Assembly (NCBI GenBank): GCA_037954665.1
Contig: JBBMOL010000116.1
Coordinates: 2,446,807 to 2,510,806 of the forward strand
Direction of reading: 5' to 3'
Source of the DNA: Laguncularia racemosa
Lineage: Eukaryota > Streptophyta > Magnoliopsida > Myrtales > Combretaceae
Length of the DNA: 64,000 nt
Position 1 is the first letter of the stretch, and the number at the start of each line of letters is the position of its first letter. The notes under the pieces are model-generated. The model had not been told where the DNA came from and ran no database searches. It saw only the letters and a program-made list of their open reading frames with translations. Of the stretch, positions 1 to 10,473 are shown one piece after another. A program made the position numbers and the translations under genes.

Positions 1-220
1 TTGTGCGGTTACATGGATTGCTTAAATCCATTATGAGTGATAGAGATGTGAAATTCTTGAGCCATTATTGGTGTACTTTGTGGAATAGGCAAGGCACTAA
101 ATTGTTGTTCTCTATTGTTGCACACCCTCAAACTGATGGTCAGATAGAAGTAGTCAATAGGACTCTTTCCACATTATTGCGTACTGTGATTCATAAGAAT
201 TTAAAACAATGGGAGACATG
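1..220 (+). pseudogene. Ty3 integrase fragment of host element H1 (left part)
   Basis: The frame open from position 3 encodes part of a Ty3-type integrase core: the second catalytic Asp region (ISD-like, read here as SDRDVKF), the HPQTDGQIEVVN block with the catalytic Glu, and the following helix ending in KQWE. At 220 it stops because element A (221-6493) is inserted. The integrase frame resumes at 6494 after the duplicated pentamer ACATG, reading into the conserved LPHVEFAYN block. The element therefore began upstream of the window and was intact at this point when A landed. The Ty3 integrase assignment is strong. The start of the element lies outside the window. Confidence 0.85.
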
Positions 221-1248
221 TGATAGGAATCAAACTCCTACAAGACCTATCACCAAGGACTAAGCTAAGGGTCTCCATAATTTAGTTTTGAGAATCTTGC
301 ATGAGAAACCTAATCTTGAGGAAGTTAATCTATTTTCTACATTTCTACATTATAATTGTAGTGCATTTCAGCAGGCTCACTTATCAGTCCTACGGGATAC
401 CAAATCACCTATACTCTTGAGCGAGTTGGGATTCTCATCGGGGCTTAATTCAAAAGTACCTTAAAGACCGGCATCATGAAGACTCATTTCTTTTATATAT
501 TTCTCCTTTGTATGGACTATTTTATGTTGTATTTTCTTTTGGGACACTTTCATTTTGATTGTAATTTCCATTTAGGACCGGCCACCTTAAAAGTGGCATA
601 ATTGTAATTTTGTGCATTTTCTAACCCTAAAGGGAGCAAGTATAAATACTTGCTTAAAGTAGGGCTTGAGGAAGCCATATTTTTCATATTAGAACATCAC
701 ATTTTTGTGAGAGAGCTTAGGGTTTCCCTAGTTCAATTTCCTCTTATCAATTTCAATCCCAAGAGTTAAGATTGTAGCGAGTGCAACAATTGAAATTGTG
801 AGTCATATCAATTTCTAATTGTTGTGTTTTCTTTTTTTTCTCTAGTGTGTAATATCTAAGGTTGGATTAGAACATTTCTTGGTCAGATTTGAATTGGTAT
901 CAATTCGAAATAGTGTGTTTATTTTAAGTAATTATCATATTTGTAATTCACCATCAATAATTATTTGTCATTTTGAACCATGAATTGGATATTATGGGAA
1001 GGGAGGTTTTCGGAATTGGTTCTTGTTCATCTTGTTGTATTTCACGTGGAATTCATTTGTGATTATTGTATATTAAAGAAATTATCTTTGTGGAATTGTA
1101 ATTGCAACAATTGAGCATTCGGAACTTATTGCATTTTCACCATGGATTCACACAATTTTCTAGCTTGTTGAACCGGATTTGATCTTGTGAATTGAAGTTG
1201 CTTCTTTAATTCATTTGCATGTGCTTAATCTTGGTTTTAGGCACATCA
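221..1248 (+). repeat. 5' LTR of element A
   Basis: Starts TGATAGGAATCA and ends GGCACATCA, directly followed by the tRNA-Met primer site. It matches the 3' LTR at 5466-6493 over its full 1028 bp. The promoter region is at 635-654, where a TATA box (641-647) sits inside a perfect 9-bp-arm palindrome. The first ~150 bp still encode, in frame, the C-terminal tail that the 3' LTR supplies to the pol reading frame. Confidence 0.95.
635..654 (+). promoter_or_regulatory. Palindromic TATA-box region of LTR A
   Basis: AGCAAGTAT, a 2-bp spacer, then ATACTTGCT: a perfect inverted repeat centred on TATAAAT. The same arrangement occurs at the equivalent place in all the other related LTRs read here (5880, 9487, 15219, 30940, 38860, 58417 and, weaker, 26815). 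By position it is the core promoter. The hairpin role is inference. Confidence 0.7.
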
Positions 1249-1254
1249 TCTTTT

Positions 1255-1266
1255 TGGTATCAGAGC
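1255..1266 (+). other. Primer binding site, tRNA-Met type (element A)
   Basis: TGGTATCAGAGC, six bases after the 5' LTR end. It is complementary to the 3' end of plant initiator tRNA-Met and primes minus-strand DNA synthesis. Confidence 0.9.
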
Positions 1267-2135
1267 TTGAGGTTTAAGAGGAGGGATTTGTCAATTGAGA
1301 TTCCGAAAATTAAAGGTTGTTGTATTATCATCTTGAACCGAATTGTAGAAGTGAAAATTGAAGTATTTGATTATGTTGTTAAGGTGTGATGATTGTTGCT
1401 TGTTGATGTAGACGTGGAGCATTTGTAATTGCTTTTTCCTCTTAAGTTGGCCCTAAGTGATTTAGGGGAAGTGAACATTGTGATTATTTAAAGAAAGTGG
1501 AATTTCGAAAATTCATTTTGTTATCTTCATCCTTACCATGAGTTATTTGTTTGAGGAAGAAGGGGAAGTTTTTTAATTGAATTGAATTTCGGAAATTGAG
1601 TTTTTTATCTTCATCTTTGCCGTGAGTTATTTTTTTTAGGAAGAAGGGGAAGTTCTTAAATTGAATTCCATAATTTGGGGTTCAAATAGTTGAAGCATTG
1701 TTAATTAGTGTATGTTGTTTCCTTAATATTGCAGAATTGGAAGGGTAATTTTTTTTTTTTTTGCAGAATTTTTCAACTTGCATGGAGAATTAGGAAACTA
1801 TTTTCAATTCAAATCAATCATTAGTTATAGAGTTATTGTGTATTAATCACTTTAATTTCACATTAACTAATTGGAATCAATTGCTTACCATTTGAAGAAG
1901 TATCCATATTTGGTTCCATTTTGTTGTTGTTGCCGTAGAGTGGAGTGCTACACCGTGATTGTTAGTGTTATGTGTAGTGAAGGGTTGCAATGTGTTATAG
2001 TTGGTTTGTGTTGAAGTTTAAGAGTGTGTGTGTAAATTTGGCGTGAAATTGTGTTGAATTTGGGAAGGTTGTTGCACCATGATTTGAGAGGTGTGGAGAA
2101 TATTATTGTTGTGGTGATTGAACTTAAATATAATA
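1267..2135 (+). other. Untranslated leader of element A
   Basis: About 0.87 kb between primer site and first ATG, rich in GTTG/TTGTG and without a convincing reading frame. Parts resemble the leaders of C (10474-11486) and B (31566-32667), for example segments containing CTTACCAATT. The retained leader may hold packaging signals (inference). Confidence 0.6.
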
Positions 2136-5100
2136 ATGTCTAGTGAAATGTTTCAATATGCTAATGTGTTGCGCCGAACATTGACTACATTTGCTAATAA
2201 GGATGAAGAACAAAGGGAAAACTTGTTCCATACTTCTTATAGAATATAAGGAAATTTGTGTGTCCTTATAATTGATGGTGGTAGTTGTACCAATGTAGTA
2301 GCCACCTCGTTAATATCGAAGCTAAGACTTACAACTATTCCACATCCTAAACCATATAAATTGCATTGGCTTAGTGATCAAGGAAGTTTGTATGTGACCC
2401 AAAGAGTTAAGGTACCATTCAGTGTAGGGGATAAATATCGTGATGCGATTGAGTGTGATATCTTGCCTATGTGTGTATCCCATATATTGCTTGGTAGGCC
2501 TTTGTTATATGACAGGAGGGTCTTACATGATGGCTTCAAGAATACTTATGTATTCCAGAAGGAAGGCAAACGAGTTATTCTGAATCCAATGCCACCTTCA
2601 GAGGTCCAAAATGTTCAGGAACAGATCAATCGACCATTAGAGGTTAAAAGGGCTTTAATACAGTGTAATGATTCTAAGGAAAAGAAGGTATTATTGATGG
2701 GACAGGGTGAAATGGAGAGGTTAATTATAGAAGAGGCTCCAACATACTTGCTCCAGTTGAGATGTGTATTAGGGTTACAAGAACGACAATCTCTACCTTC
2801 AGCAGTTTCTCAGGTATTGAACGAGTATACTGACATTTTTCCTAATGATTTGCCAATAGGGTTACCACCTTTGAGAGGGATAGAGCATGCTATTGATCTT
2901 ATGTCCGGTTCAGTATTACCAAACCGACCTGCATATCACATGAATCCTGAGGAGGCTAGGGAATTGAAGCACCAGGTAGATGAATTGGTTGAATGGGGGT
3001 TTGTTAGAGAGAGTCTCAGCCCATGCATTGTTCCTGCCCTTCTTGTTCCTAAGAAGGATGGTACTTAGAGAATGTGTATCGATAGTAGAGCCATCAACAA
3101 AATCACCATTAAATAGGTATCTTATTCCTAGACTTGATGATATGTTAGATGAGTTGCATGGTTCACAGGTCTTCTCCAAAGTGGAACTTAAAAGTGGATA
3201 TCACCAAATTCGGATGAGAGAAGGGGATGAATGGAAAACCGCTTTTAAAACACGTCATGGACTGTATGAGTGGTTGGTTATGCCCTTTGGTTTAAGTAAT
3301 GCTCTTAGCACCTTCATGAGGTTGATGAATCATGTACTGAAAGAATTTCTAGGAAAATTTATTGTTGTTTATTTTGATGATATTTTGATTTATAGCAAAA
3401 ACTTAAAATAACATATAGAGCATCTTCGAGCAGTATTTTCAGTATTGAGGACACAACAGCTATTTGCAAATATCCAGAAGTGTTCCTTTTACCAAATTGA
3501 GGTAACAGTTTTGGGTTTTGTTGTATTTGGTTCAGGTGTTAGGGTAGATGAAGAGAAAGTGAGGGCAATCAAGGAATGGCTAACACCTACTTCAGTTACT
3601 GAGGTAAGAAGTTTTCATGGACTTGCATCCTTTTATAGACGCTTTGTCCAAAATTTCAGTGGTATTGTCAATCCTCTCACAGAACTGACTAAAAAGAGTG
3701 TACCTTTTATCTGGAGTGAAAGGGCTCAGAGGAGTTTTGAAGAGGTAAAAGAAAAACTCACTTGTGCTCCATTATTGGCTTTACCAGATTTTGACAACGT
3801 TTTTTAGTTGGAATATGATGCTTCTGGGATTGGAATTGGTGCTGTACTAATGCAAGAAAAGAGACCTATAGCATATTTTAGTGAAACGTTGAGTGGTATA
3901 ACTTTAAACTATTCTATATATGATAAGGAATTTTATTCCTTAGTGAGAGCTCTCATGACATGGTAGCATTATCTCCTCGCGAAAGAGTTTATTATTTATA
4001 CAGATCATGAATCTTTGAAACATTTCAGGGGACAGCATCATTTGTCTAAGCGCCAAGCTAAATGGGTGGAGTTTCTGGAAAGTTTTGCTTATGTGATAAA
4101 GTATAAAATGGGTAATTAGAATATTGTTGCTGACGCTTTATCACGATGGTATGTACTTATCACTTCTCTTCAGTCAAAACTGCTGGGTTTTGAATTATTG
4201 AAAGAACAATATATATGTGATGAGAAATTCAAGACTGTTATGGAGAGGTGTTATGGAGGCAAGGTGTATGATGGATATTGCGTGATTGAGGGGTTTCTGT
4301 ATAAATCAAGAAGACTATGTATTCTGTCTGGATTTGTGAGGGAGTTATTGGTGAGGGAAGCACATGTAGGTAGATTATTAGGACATTTTGGTGAGAAGAG
4401 AACCCTAGCCATATTGAGGGAGAATTTCTATTGGAAGGGTATGATAAAGGAGGGTATGATAAAGGATGTCCATAGGATATTAAAAAGGTGTGGTATTTGT
4501 AAGAGAGCTAAAGGGAAGAAAGGTGCACAAGGTGAGTATATGCCTTTGCTTATACCAGATAAAGCCTGGACTGATATCAGTATGGATTTTGTGTTGGGAT
4601 TACCTAGAACACAAAAGGGAAAAGACTCTATTATGGTGGTTGTTGATCAATTCAGCAAAATGTCACACTTTGTGCCTTGTCACAAAACAGATAATGCTCT
4701 TTTTATTGCTAACATTTTTGTGCAGGAAATTGTCAAATTACATGGAGTTCCACATAGCATAGTGTCAGACAGAGACACTAAGTTTTTTAGTTTCTTTTGG
4801 AAGACATTATGGAAAAGACTAGGTACTAAGCTTATGTACAGTACCTCTTGCCATCCACAAATAGGCAGACAAATAGAAGTTGTCAACTGCACACTTGGGA
4901 ATCTACTCAGAGCAATAGTTGGCAAGAATCTTACTGATTGGGACTTATGTCTTCCTATTGTTGAGTTCGCTTACAATAGGTCTACTCATAGTTCAACCAG
5001 TAAGTCTCCCTTTGAAGTTGTTTATGGCTATAATCCTTCTATTCCATTAGATTTTATAGCAGGACCAATGACAAAGGAAGAGAGTCTTAGTGGAGTTGAT

Positions 5101-5619
5101 CGAGCCAGACAAATTCAGCACATTCATGATAGAACAACTGAACACCTTTAGAAGACCTAGGAACAGTAGAGAATCCAGGGAAACAGACATAGGAAAGTTC
5201 ATCTTTATAATCCAGGTGACTTAGTTTGGATTAATCTTAGCAGGAACAGGTTTCCACATAAGAAGTCATAGAAGCTGTCTCTCAAGTCAGACGGACCATT
5301 CAAGGTTTTAAAGCGCATCAACAACAACGCCTATCAGATAGAGTTACCAGGAGAATATGGAGTATCAACGACCTTTAATGTCTCAGATCTTTCACTATAC
5401 TTATTAGATGACATGCATGAAGACCTATCAGATTTAAGGGCAAATCTTCCAGAAGCTCGAGGAGATGATAGGAATCAGACTCCTACAAGACCTATCACCA
5501 GGGCCCGAGCTAAGGTTCTCCATAATTTAGTTTTGAGAATCTTGCATGAGAAACCTAATCTTGAGGAAGCTAAGCTATTTTCTACATTTCTACATTATAA
5601 TTGTAGTGCATTTCAGTAG
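2136..5619 (+). pseudogene. Pol polyprotein of element A (protease-RT-RNase H-integrase, no gag)
   Basis: ATG at 2136 opens a stub of about 37 codons (MSSEMF...), then TAA at 2247-2249. The frame continues into a retropepsin with IIDGGSCTNV, the plant Ty3 variant of the DTG motif. The linker has LNPMPPSEV. Reverse transcriptase follows, with YFDDILIYS near 3370-3395, but the frame is broken by TAG at 3066 (TGG in element E) and by a small deletion near 3110. RNase H is at about 3800-4150 with further stops. The integrase (4198-5151) is open: HH-CC finger, MDFVLGLP, SDRDTKF and IEVVN are visible. A 15-bp tandem duplication around 4440-4470 repeats GMIK. The frame ends at 5619, inside the 3' LTR. 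It encodes enzymes for reverse transcription and integration in a virus-like particle, but it lacks the Gag to build one. It is defective as read. Confidence 0.9.
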
Positions 5620-6493
5620 GCTCACTTATCAGTCCTATAGGATACCAAATCACCTATACTCTTGAGCGAGTTGGGATTCTCATCGGGGCTTAATTCAAAA
5701 GTACCTTGAAGACCGGCATCATAAAGACTCATTTCTTTTATATATTTCTCCTTTGTATGGACTATTTTATGTTGTATTTTCTTTTGGGATACTTTCATTT
5801 TGATTGTAATTTCCACTTAGGACTGGCCACCTTAAAAGTGGCATAATTGTAATTTTGTGCATTTTCTAACCTTAAAGGGAGCAAGTACAAATACTTGCTT
5901 AAAGTAGGGTTTGAGGAGGCCATATTTTTTAGATTAGAACATCACATTTTTGTGAGAGAGCTTAGGGTTTCCCTAGTTCAATTTCCTCTTGTCAATTTCA
6001 ATCCCATGAGTTGAGATTGTGGCGAGTGCAACAATTGAAATTGTGAGTTATATCAATTTCTAATTGTTGTGTTTTCTTTTTCTTCTCTAGTATGTAATAT
6101 TTAGGGTTACGTTAGAACATTTCTTGGTCATATTTGAATTAGTATCAATTTGAAATAGTGTGTTTATTTTGAGTAATTATCATATTTGTGATTCACCATC
6201 AATAATTGTTTGTCATTTTGAACCGTAAATTGGATATTGTGGGAAGGGAGGTTTTCGGAATTGGTTCTTGTTCATCTTGGTGTATTTCACATGGAATTCA
6301 TTTTTTATTATTGTATATTGAAGAAATTATCTTTGTGGAATTGTAATTGCAACAATTAAGCATTCGAAACTTATTGCATTTTCACCATGGATTCACGCAA
6401 TTTCCTAGCTTTTTGAACCGGATTTGATCTTGTGAATTGAAGTTGCTTCTTTGATTCATTTGCATGTGCTTAATCTTGATTTTAGGCACATCA
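5466..6493 (+). repeat. 3' LTR of element A
   Basis: 1028 bp, preceded by the short purine tract GAGGAGA (about 5459-5465), which would prime plus-strand synthesis. The pol frame runs into the LTR and stops at 5619, so the tail with PTRPITRARAK is encoded by U3. The palindromic TATA region is at 5880-5899 with one mismatch. The LTR ends at 6493, followed by the ACATG duplication. Confidence 0.95.
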
Positions 6494-7247
6494 ACATGTT
6501 TGCCTCATGTAGAATTTGCATATAACAGGATTGTACATTCCACTACATCATAGTCTCCATTTAAGGTTGTGTATGGCTTTAACCCTTTAACTCCATTGGA
6601 TATTTTTCCTTTGCCTATTAACGAAGTTGTTGATCTTGATGGTAAGACAAAGGCAAAATTTGTTAGGGAATTGCATGCTCAAGTCCGGACCAACCTTGAG
6701 AAGAAAAATGAGCAATATGCTCGTTAGGCCAATAAGGGACATGTAAAGATGGTGTTTCATCTAGGAGACTGGGTGTGGGTGCATTTAAGGAAAGAGAGAT
6801 TTACCGAATAGCAGAAGTCTAAATTGCATCCTAGGGGAGATGGACCTTTTCAAGTAGTGGAGAGCATCAATGATAATGCTTACAAGATTGACTTACCAAG
6901 TCACTATAGTAATGTAAGCGCAACTTTTAATGTTTCTGACCTTACTCTTTATGATGCAGGTGATTAGAGAACAAATCTTTTCAAGGAAATAGGGAATGAT
7001 GAACATCAATTAGCATAAAAAATTAATGAGCCGAAGTCTAATGACCCGCTACATCGTATTAGAGGTCCAATGACATGAGTTAGAGCTAAGCAGATGAGTA
7101 AATCTTTGCAAAGATTAGTCATAGATCTACAAAAGAAGGAACCAAGTTACATTAAAGGAGAATCGACCTTTATTAACTTGATTCAAGCTTTCATAGAGGT
7201 GTGCAAAGATATGAGAGCCTTAGGATAAATTAGTTTTAAAAGGAAAT
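6494..7247 (+). pseudogene. Integrase C-terminal part of host element H1 (right part)
   Basis: Continues the frame interrupted at 220. It reads LPHVEFAYN, then VVYGFNPLTPLD, a GDWVWVHLRKERF block, PRGDGPFQVV and a C-terminal tail with a RAK-like motif. It is broken by TAG/TGA stops (for example near 6725, 6809 and 6964). This is the integrase C-terminal domain of a Ty3 element different from family A. A purine run near 7237-7246 is the likely polypurine tract. Confidence 0.8.
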
Positions 7248-7376
7248 TGAATAGAAGACCTTTGTTTTTTTTATTTGTTTGTAATTTTTTCGGCCTTTCT
7301 TAAGTCAAGGCCGGTTTTTTTATGTTTGAAAAATTAGGTTTTTTGTGTAAGACTATAAAAGCTCCTTGTGAGGGAA

Positions 7377-7410
<34 letters not shown>

Positions 7411-7658
7411 AGTGACTTTTGAATCAATTGTTTAGAATACACAAAATTATGAGATACTATCTTTTGTTCTTTAAGAACGAACTCACCGATTTCTTCAATC
7501 TAAACGCTTGGGGAAATCAATTGATAACTAACGTTTCAATCAACAAGTGTGGTTAGGGTCTAGTTATGTTCATAGATTATTTAAGACAATTCTTAGGGAA
7601 TTTGATTCAAATCACGATCATTAGGTCCTAGGTTTAATATACCTAGGGTTTTGCATCA
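7248..7658 (+). repeat. Probable 3' LTR of element H1
   Basis: Begins TGAATAGAAG right after the purine run and ends TTTTGCATCA. Beyond it lies unrelated minus-strand Tat sequence. It contains a plausible promoter (CTATAAAAGC near 7352) followed by a 33-base G run. The partner LTR lies outside the window, so the boundaries rest on TG...CA, the position after the purine tract and the sequence change at 7659. Confidence 0.55.
7377..7409 (+). repeat. Poly-G run of 33 bases
   Basis: Uninterrupted G homopolymer just downstream of the H1 LTR TATA box. Its length is likely unstable, or it may be an assembly artefact. Confidence 0.9.
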
Positions 7659-9071
7659 GACTTGTTAGTGGATGTTAAGTGGAGAATCATTAGTAAACCC
7701 TTAACAAGAATTTTCATCATTTGTGGAGAAGTGAGTATATCATTTACCTTTTGAATGCCCTCCTCTTGTAATTGCCCCCACTTGAACAATGCTCCTTTCT
7801 TCATGAACTGCTTTCGGGGATAAGAGATCTCGGTTAGTGCTGAGACAAATCGCTTGATGTAAGAGACCTTCCCCATGAATGTTTTTAATTCCTTTGGGTT
7901 AGTGGGTGAAGGCATAGATCGTATAGCTTACACCTTTGCTGGATTAACATTGATTCCTTTTCTATGAACTACAAATCTAAGGAATTTGCCAGACGCTACA
8001 CCGAAGTTGCACTTTAGTGGGTTCATGCATAGTTTATACAACCAGTACCACTCAAAAACCTTCTACAGATGTATTAAGTGATATAGTGCCCACCTTGACT
8101 TGATAACAATGTTATCCACATAGTCTTCCATAAAGTTATGCATCATATCATGGAAAATGGCAGTCATTGCTCTTTAGTAAGTAGCTCTTGCATTCTTAAG
8201 CTTGAAGGGCATGGCTGTATAGTAGAAATTCCCTACTAACATCCTAAAAGCAGTACACTCAGCGTCTCTAGTGGCTATTTTGATTTGGTTGTAGCCACTA
8301 CTACCATCCATAAACAAGAACAACTCATTTCCAACTGTGGCATCTACTAACCTATCAATATTTGGCAATGGGAAGTCATCTTTTAAGCAAGCCTTGTTAA
8401 GATCATGAAAATCTATACAGACTCGTAGTTGGCTATACTTCTTCCTTACTGGCACGATATTAGCCAACTACAATGGGTGCTCAATTGGCTTGATGAAGCC
8501 AACTTGGAGTAACTTCTCAATCTCTTCCTTAATTTGGACCTCAGTTTCTGGGCGAAAAATTCGTTGTCCCTATTTTACTAGTTTAACCATAGCTGTAATG
8601 TTCAATTGGTGTACCACTAGATTGAGGTCTAATACTAGCATTTCATCGTAAGTCCATGCAATCACATCTCTATACTTCTTTAGCAATTCCACTAAGTGGA
8701 CCATAAGCTCTTACAAGAGATTCTTACAAATGAAGATAAGTTTCGTAGACTCCCTTAGTTTCACTAGATCTAACTCTTCAATTTCATCAACTTATGGCTT
8801 AAGTTGATCTTGTATCTATAGGGGGGTGGGGGGTGGAGGGTGGGTGCAAGTTGGGTTTCTTGTATTGGTATGGGATCTAAAGAAAATGAACAAGCTTCTT
8901 CAGGCCCATCTCCATTAAATCCCGTAGACTGTATAAATAGTACACCCTTCTCCCATCTTCTTTAATGAAACTTTCTATTACTTCATTCCTCTTTTGCTTC
9001 TTTTAGCCCCCGCGAAAGCCTCACATTCTCTTCTTTCTCATAGACTTCTCTTGAGTCTCCTCCCAAGTGGG
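7659..9071 (-). pseudogene. Tat-type Ty3 reverse transcriptase region (element T, distal part)
   Basis: Reading on the minus strand from 9071: DVIAWTYDEM, the RRFRPE-like pre-RT block (RIFRPETEVQ), LANIVPV, RVCIDFHDLNKA, DDFPLP and FMDGSSGYNQI. The YVDD box is read as YVDN near 8107-8126. It continues into the thumb and RNase H linker (SPTNPKELKTFMGKVSYIKRF) and stops at 7659, where H1 begins. The last catalytic Asp of YVDD is therefore lost (D to N), and several TAG stops are present. The Tat/Ogre-type assignment rests on these blocks. The N-terminal part of the same element lies at 16006-17240, separated by element C. Confidence 0.85.
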
Positions 9072-10456
9072 TGATAGGAATCAGATTCCCACAGGACCTA
9101 TCACCAGAGCCCGAGTTAAGGGCCTACACAACTTAGTTTTGAGAATCCTACATGAGAAACCTAATCTTGAGGAAGCTAACTTAATTTCTTCATTCCTATT
9201 TTATACTTGTTATGCATTCTAGCAGGTTCACTTGTCAGTCCTAAAGGGTGCCAAATCACCTATACTTTTTAGTGAGTTGGGATCCTCATCGAGACTTATT
9301 TCGAAAGTACCTTAAAGACTGGCATCTTGAAGACTAATTTCTTTTTATATATTTGTTATTTACTTGGACCATTTTCCGTTGTAATTTTCTTTTGGGACAC
9401 TTTCATTTGTTTGTAACTTTCATTTAGGGCTGACCACCCTAAAAGTGGCATAGTTGTAATTTTGTGGACTTTTAAACTCTTAAGAGAGCAAGTATAAATA
9501 CTTGCTTAAGTAAGGTTTGTAGGGGACAATTTTTAGAATATACACACATCATTTTACGTGAGAGAACTTAGGGTTCATCCTAGTTCAGTCTCTCTTATCA
9601 ATTTCAATCCCAAGAGTTAGAATTGTAGCGAGTGCAACAAAGAAAAATTGTGAGTTATATCAATTTCTATTTGTTGTGTTTTCTTTTCTTCTCTAATGTG
9701 TCATATCTAGGGTTGGATTGAAAAATTTCTTGGTCAGATTTGATTCCTTATTATTAGAAAATATTGTGCTTAATTGAGTTCCTTTTATATTTGTTTTCGA
9801 TTCATCTATTGTGCATGTTTCTTGAACAATGAAATCAATCCTCTTAGAAGGTGGATCACGATTATTGTTCTTGTTGATTTTTAGTGGTTATCATGTGGCC
9901 TTTCAAGTATAGTTTGTGATCTTCATCGAGAAATACTTCTTTGTGTTAATCATTTTATGAACTTTAACATTGGGATCCAAGATTGCATTTAGGGTTCACG
10001 GTGCAATATTGCCCTAAAAGTAATCCGAATTGGCCTTATCTTTTGGGGTTATTAGTTGGATTTTTTTTTTTTGCTTGTGCTTAATCCCCTTTTAGGAACA
10101 TCATCTTTTTGGTATTAGAGCATCATAATAATTGGAATTAAGATTGATCACACCTTTGTTAGTGGAATCGGTTCATAAATAGAAGAAGTTTATGCCATTT
10201 GATTACTAGTTTGATTTACATTGTCTGAGTGTCTTTCAAATTGGTTTTGTGTGCTTAGACCTTGGTTTTAAAGCACATCATCTTTTTGGTATCAGAGCAT
10301 CATCATACTTGGAATTAAGATTGATCACACCATTGTTTAAGAGTTAGTTCATAAATAGTGAGGAATTGCGCCATTTGATTGCTAGTTTGATTGACATTGT
10401 TTGATTGTCTTTCAAATTGGTTTTGTATGTACTTAATCTTGGTTTTAGGCATATCA
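9072..10456 (+). repeat. 5' LTR of element C, with repeated 3' end
   Basis: Starts TGATAGGAATCA. The palindromic TATA region is at 9487-9506. A normal LTR end (ACATCA) is reached at 10103, but the sequence continues through two more copies of a ~177-bp unit, ending at 10280 and 10456, before the primer site that leads into the internal leader. The 3' LTR has one such extra unit. Confidence 0.85.
10104..10456 (+). repeat. Two tandem ~177-bp units, each with a primer-site copy
   Basis: Units 10104-10280 and 10281-10456. Each starts with a TCTTTTTGGTAT(C/T)AGAGC-like primer site (10110-10121 and 10287-10298), runs through GATTGATCACACC, and ends with a new LTR terminus resembling GCACATCA. The equivalent single unit in the 3' LTR is 15831-16005, with its primer-site copy at 15836-15847. 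Confidence 0.85.
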
Positions 10457-10461
10457 TAATT

Positions 10462-10473
10462 TGGTATTAGAGC
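10462..10473 (+). other. Primer binding site next to the internal region (element C)
   Basis: TGGTATTAGAGC, one mismatch from the tRNA-Met consensus. Two further copies lie inside the 5' LTR (10110 and 10287). The one at 10287-10298 matches the consensus perfectly. Confidence 0.75.

Larger units (their letters stand above)
221..6493 (+). mobile_element. Complete LTR retrotransposon A (Ty3 type, gag-less)
   Basis: A 6273-bp element bounded by TG...CA and by a perfect 5-bp target duplication ACATG (216-220 and 6494-6498), inserted in the integrase of H1. Both LTRs are 1028 bp. By eye they differ at roughly 55 positions (about 5%), mostly transitions and without indels, so this is not a very recent insertion. 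The internal order is primer site, about 0.9 kb untranslated leader, a short N-terminal stub, protease, reverse transcriptase, RNase H and integrase. A gag gene is absent. The reading frame carries several stops and at least one frameshift, so this copy is unlikely to be autonomous. Confidence 0.95.
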
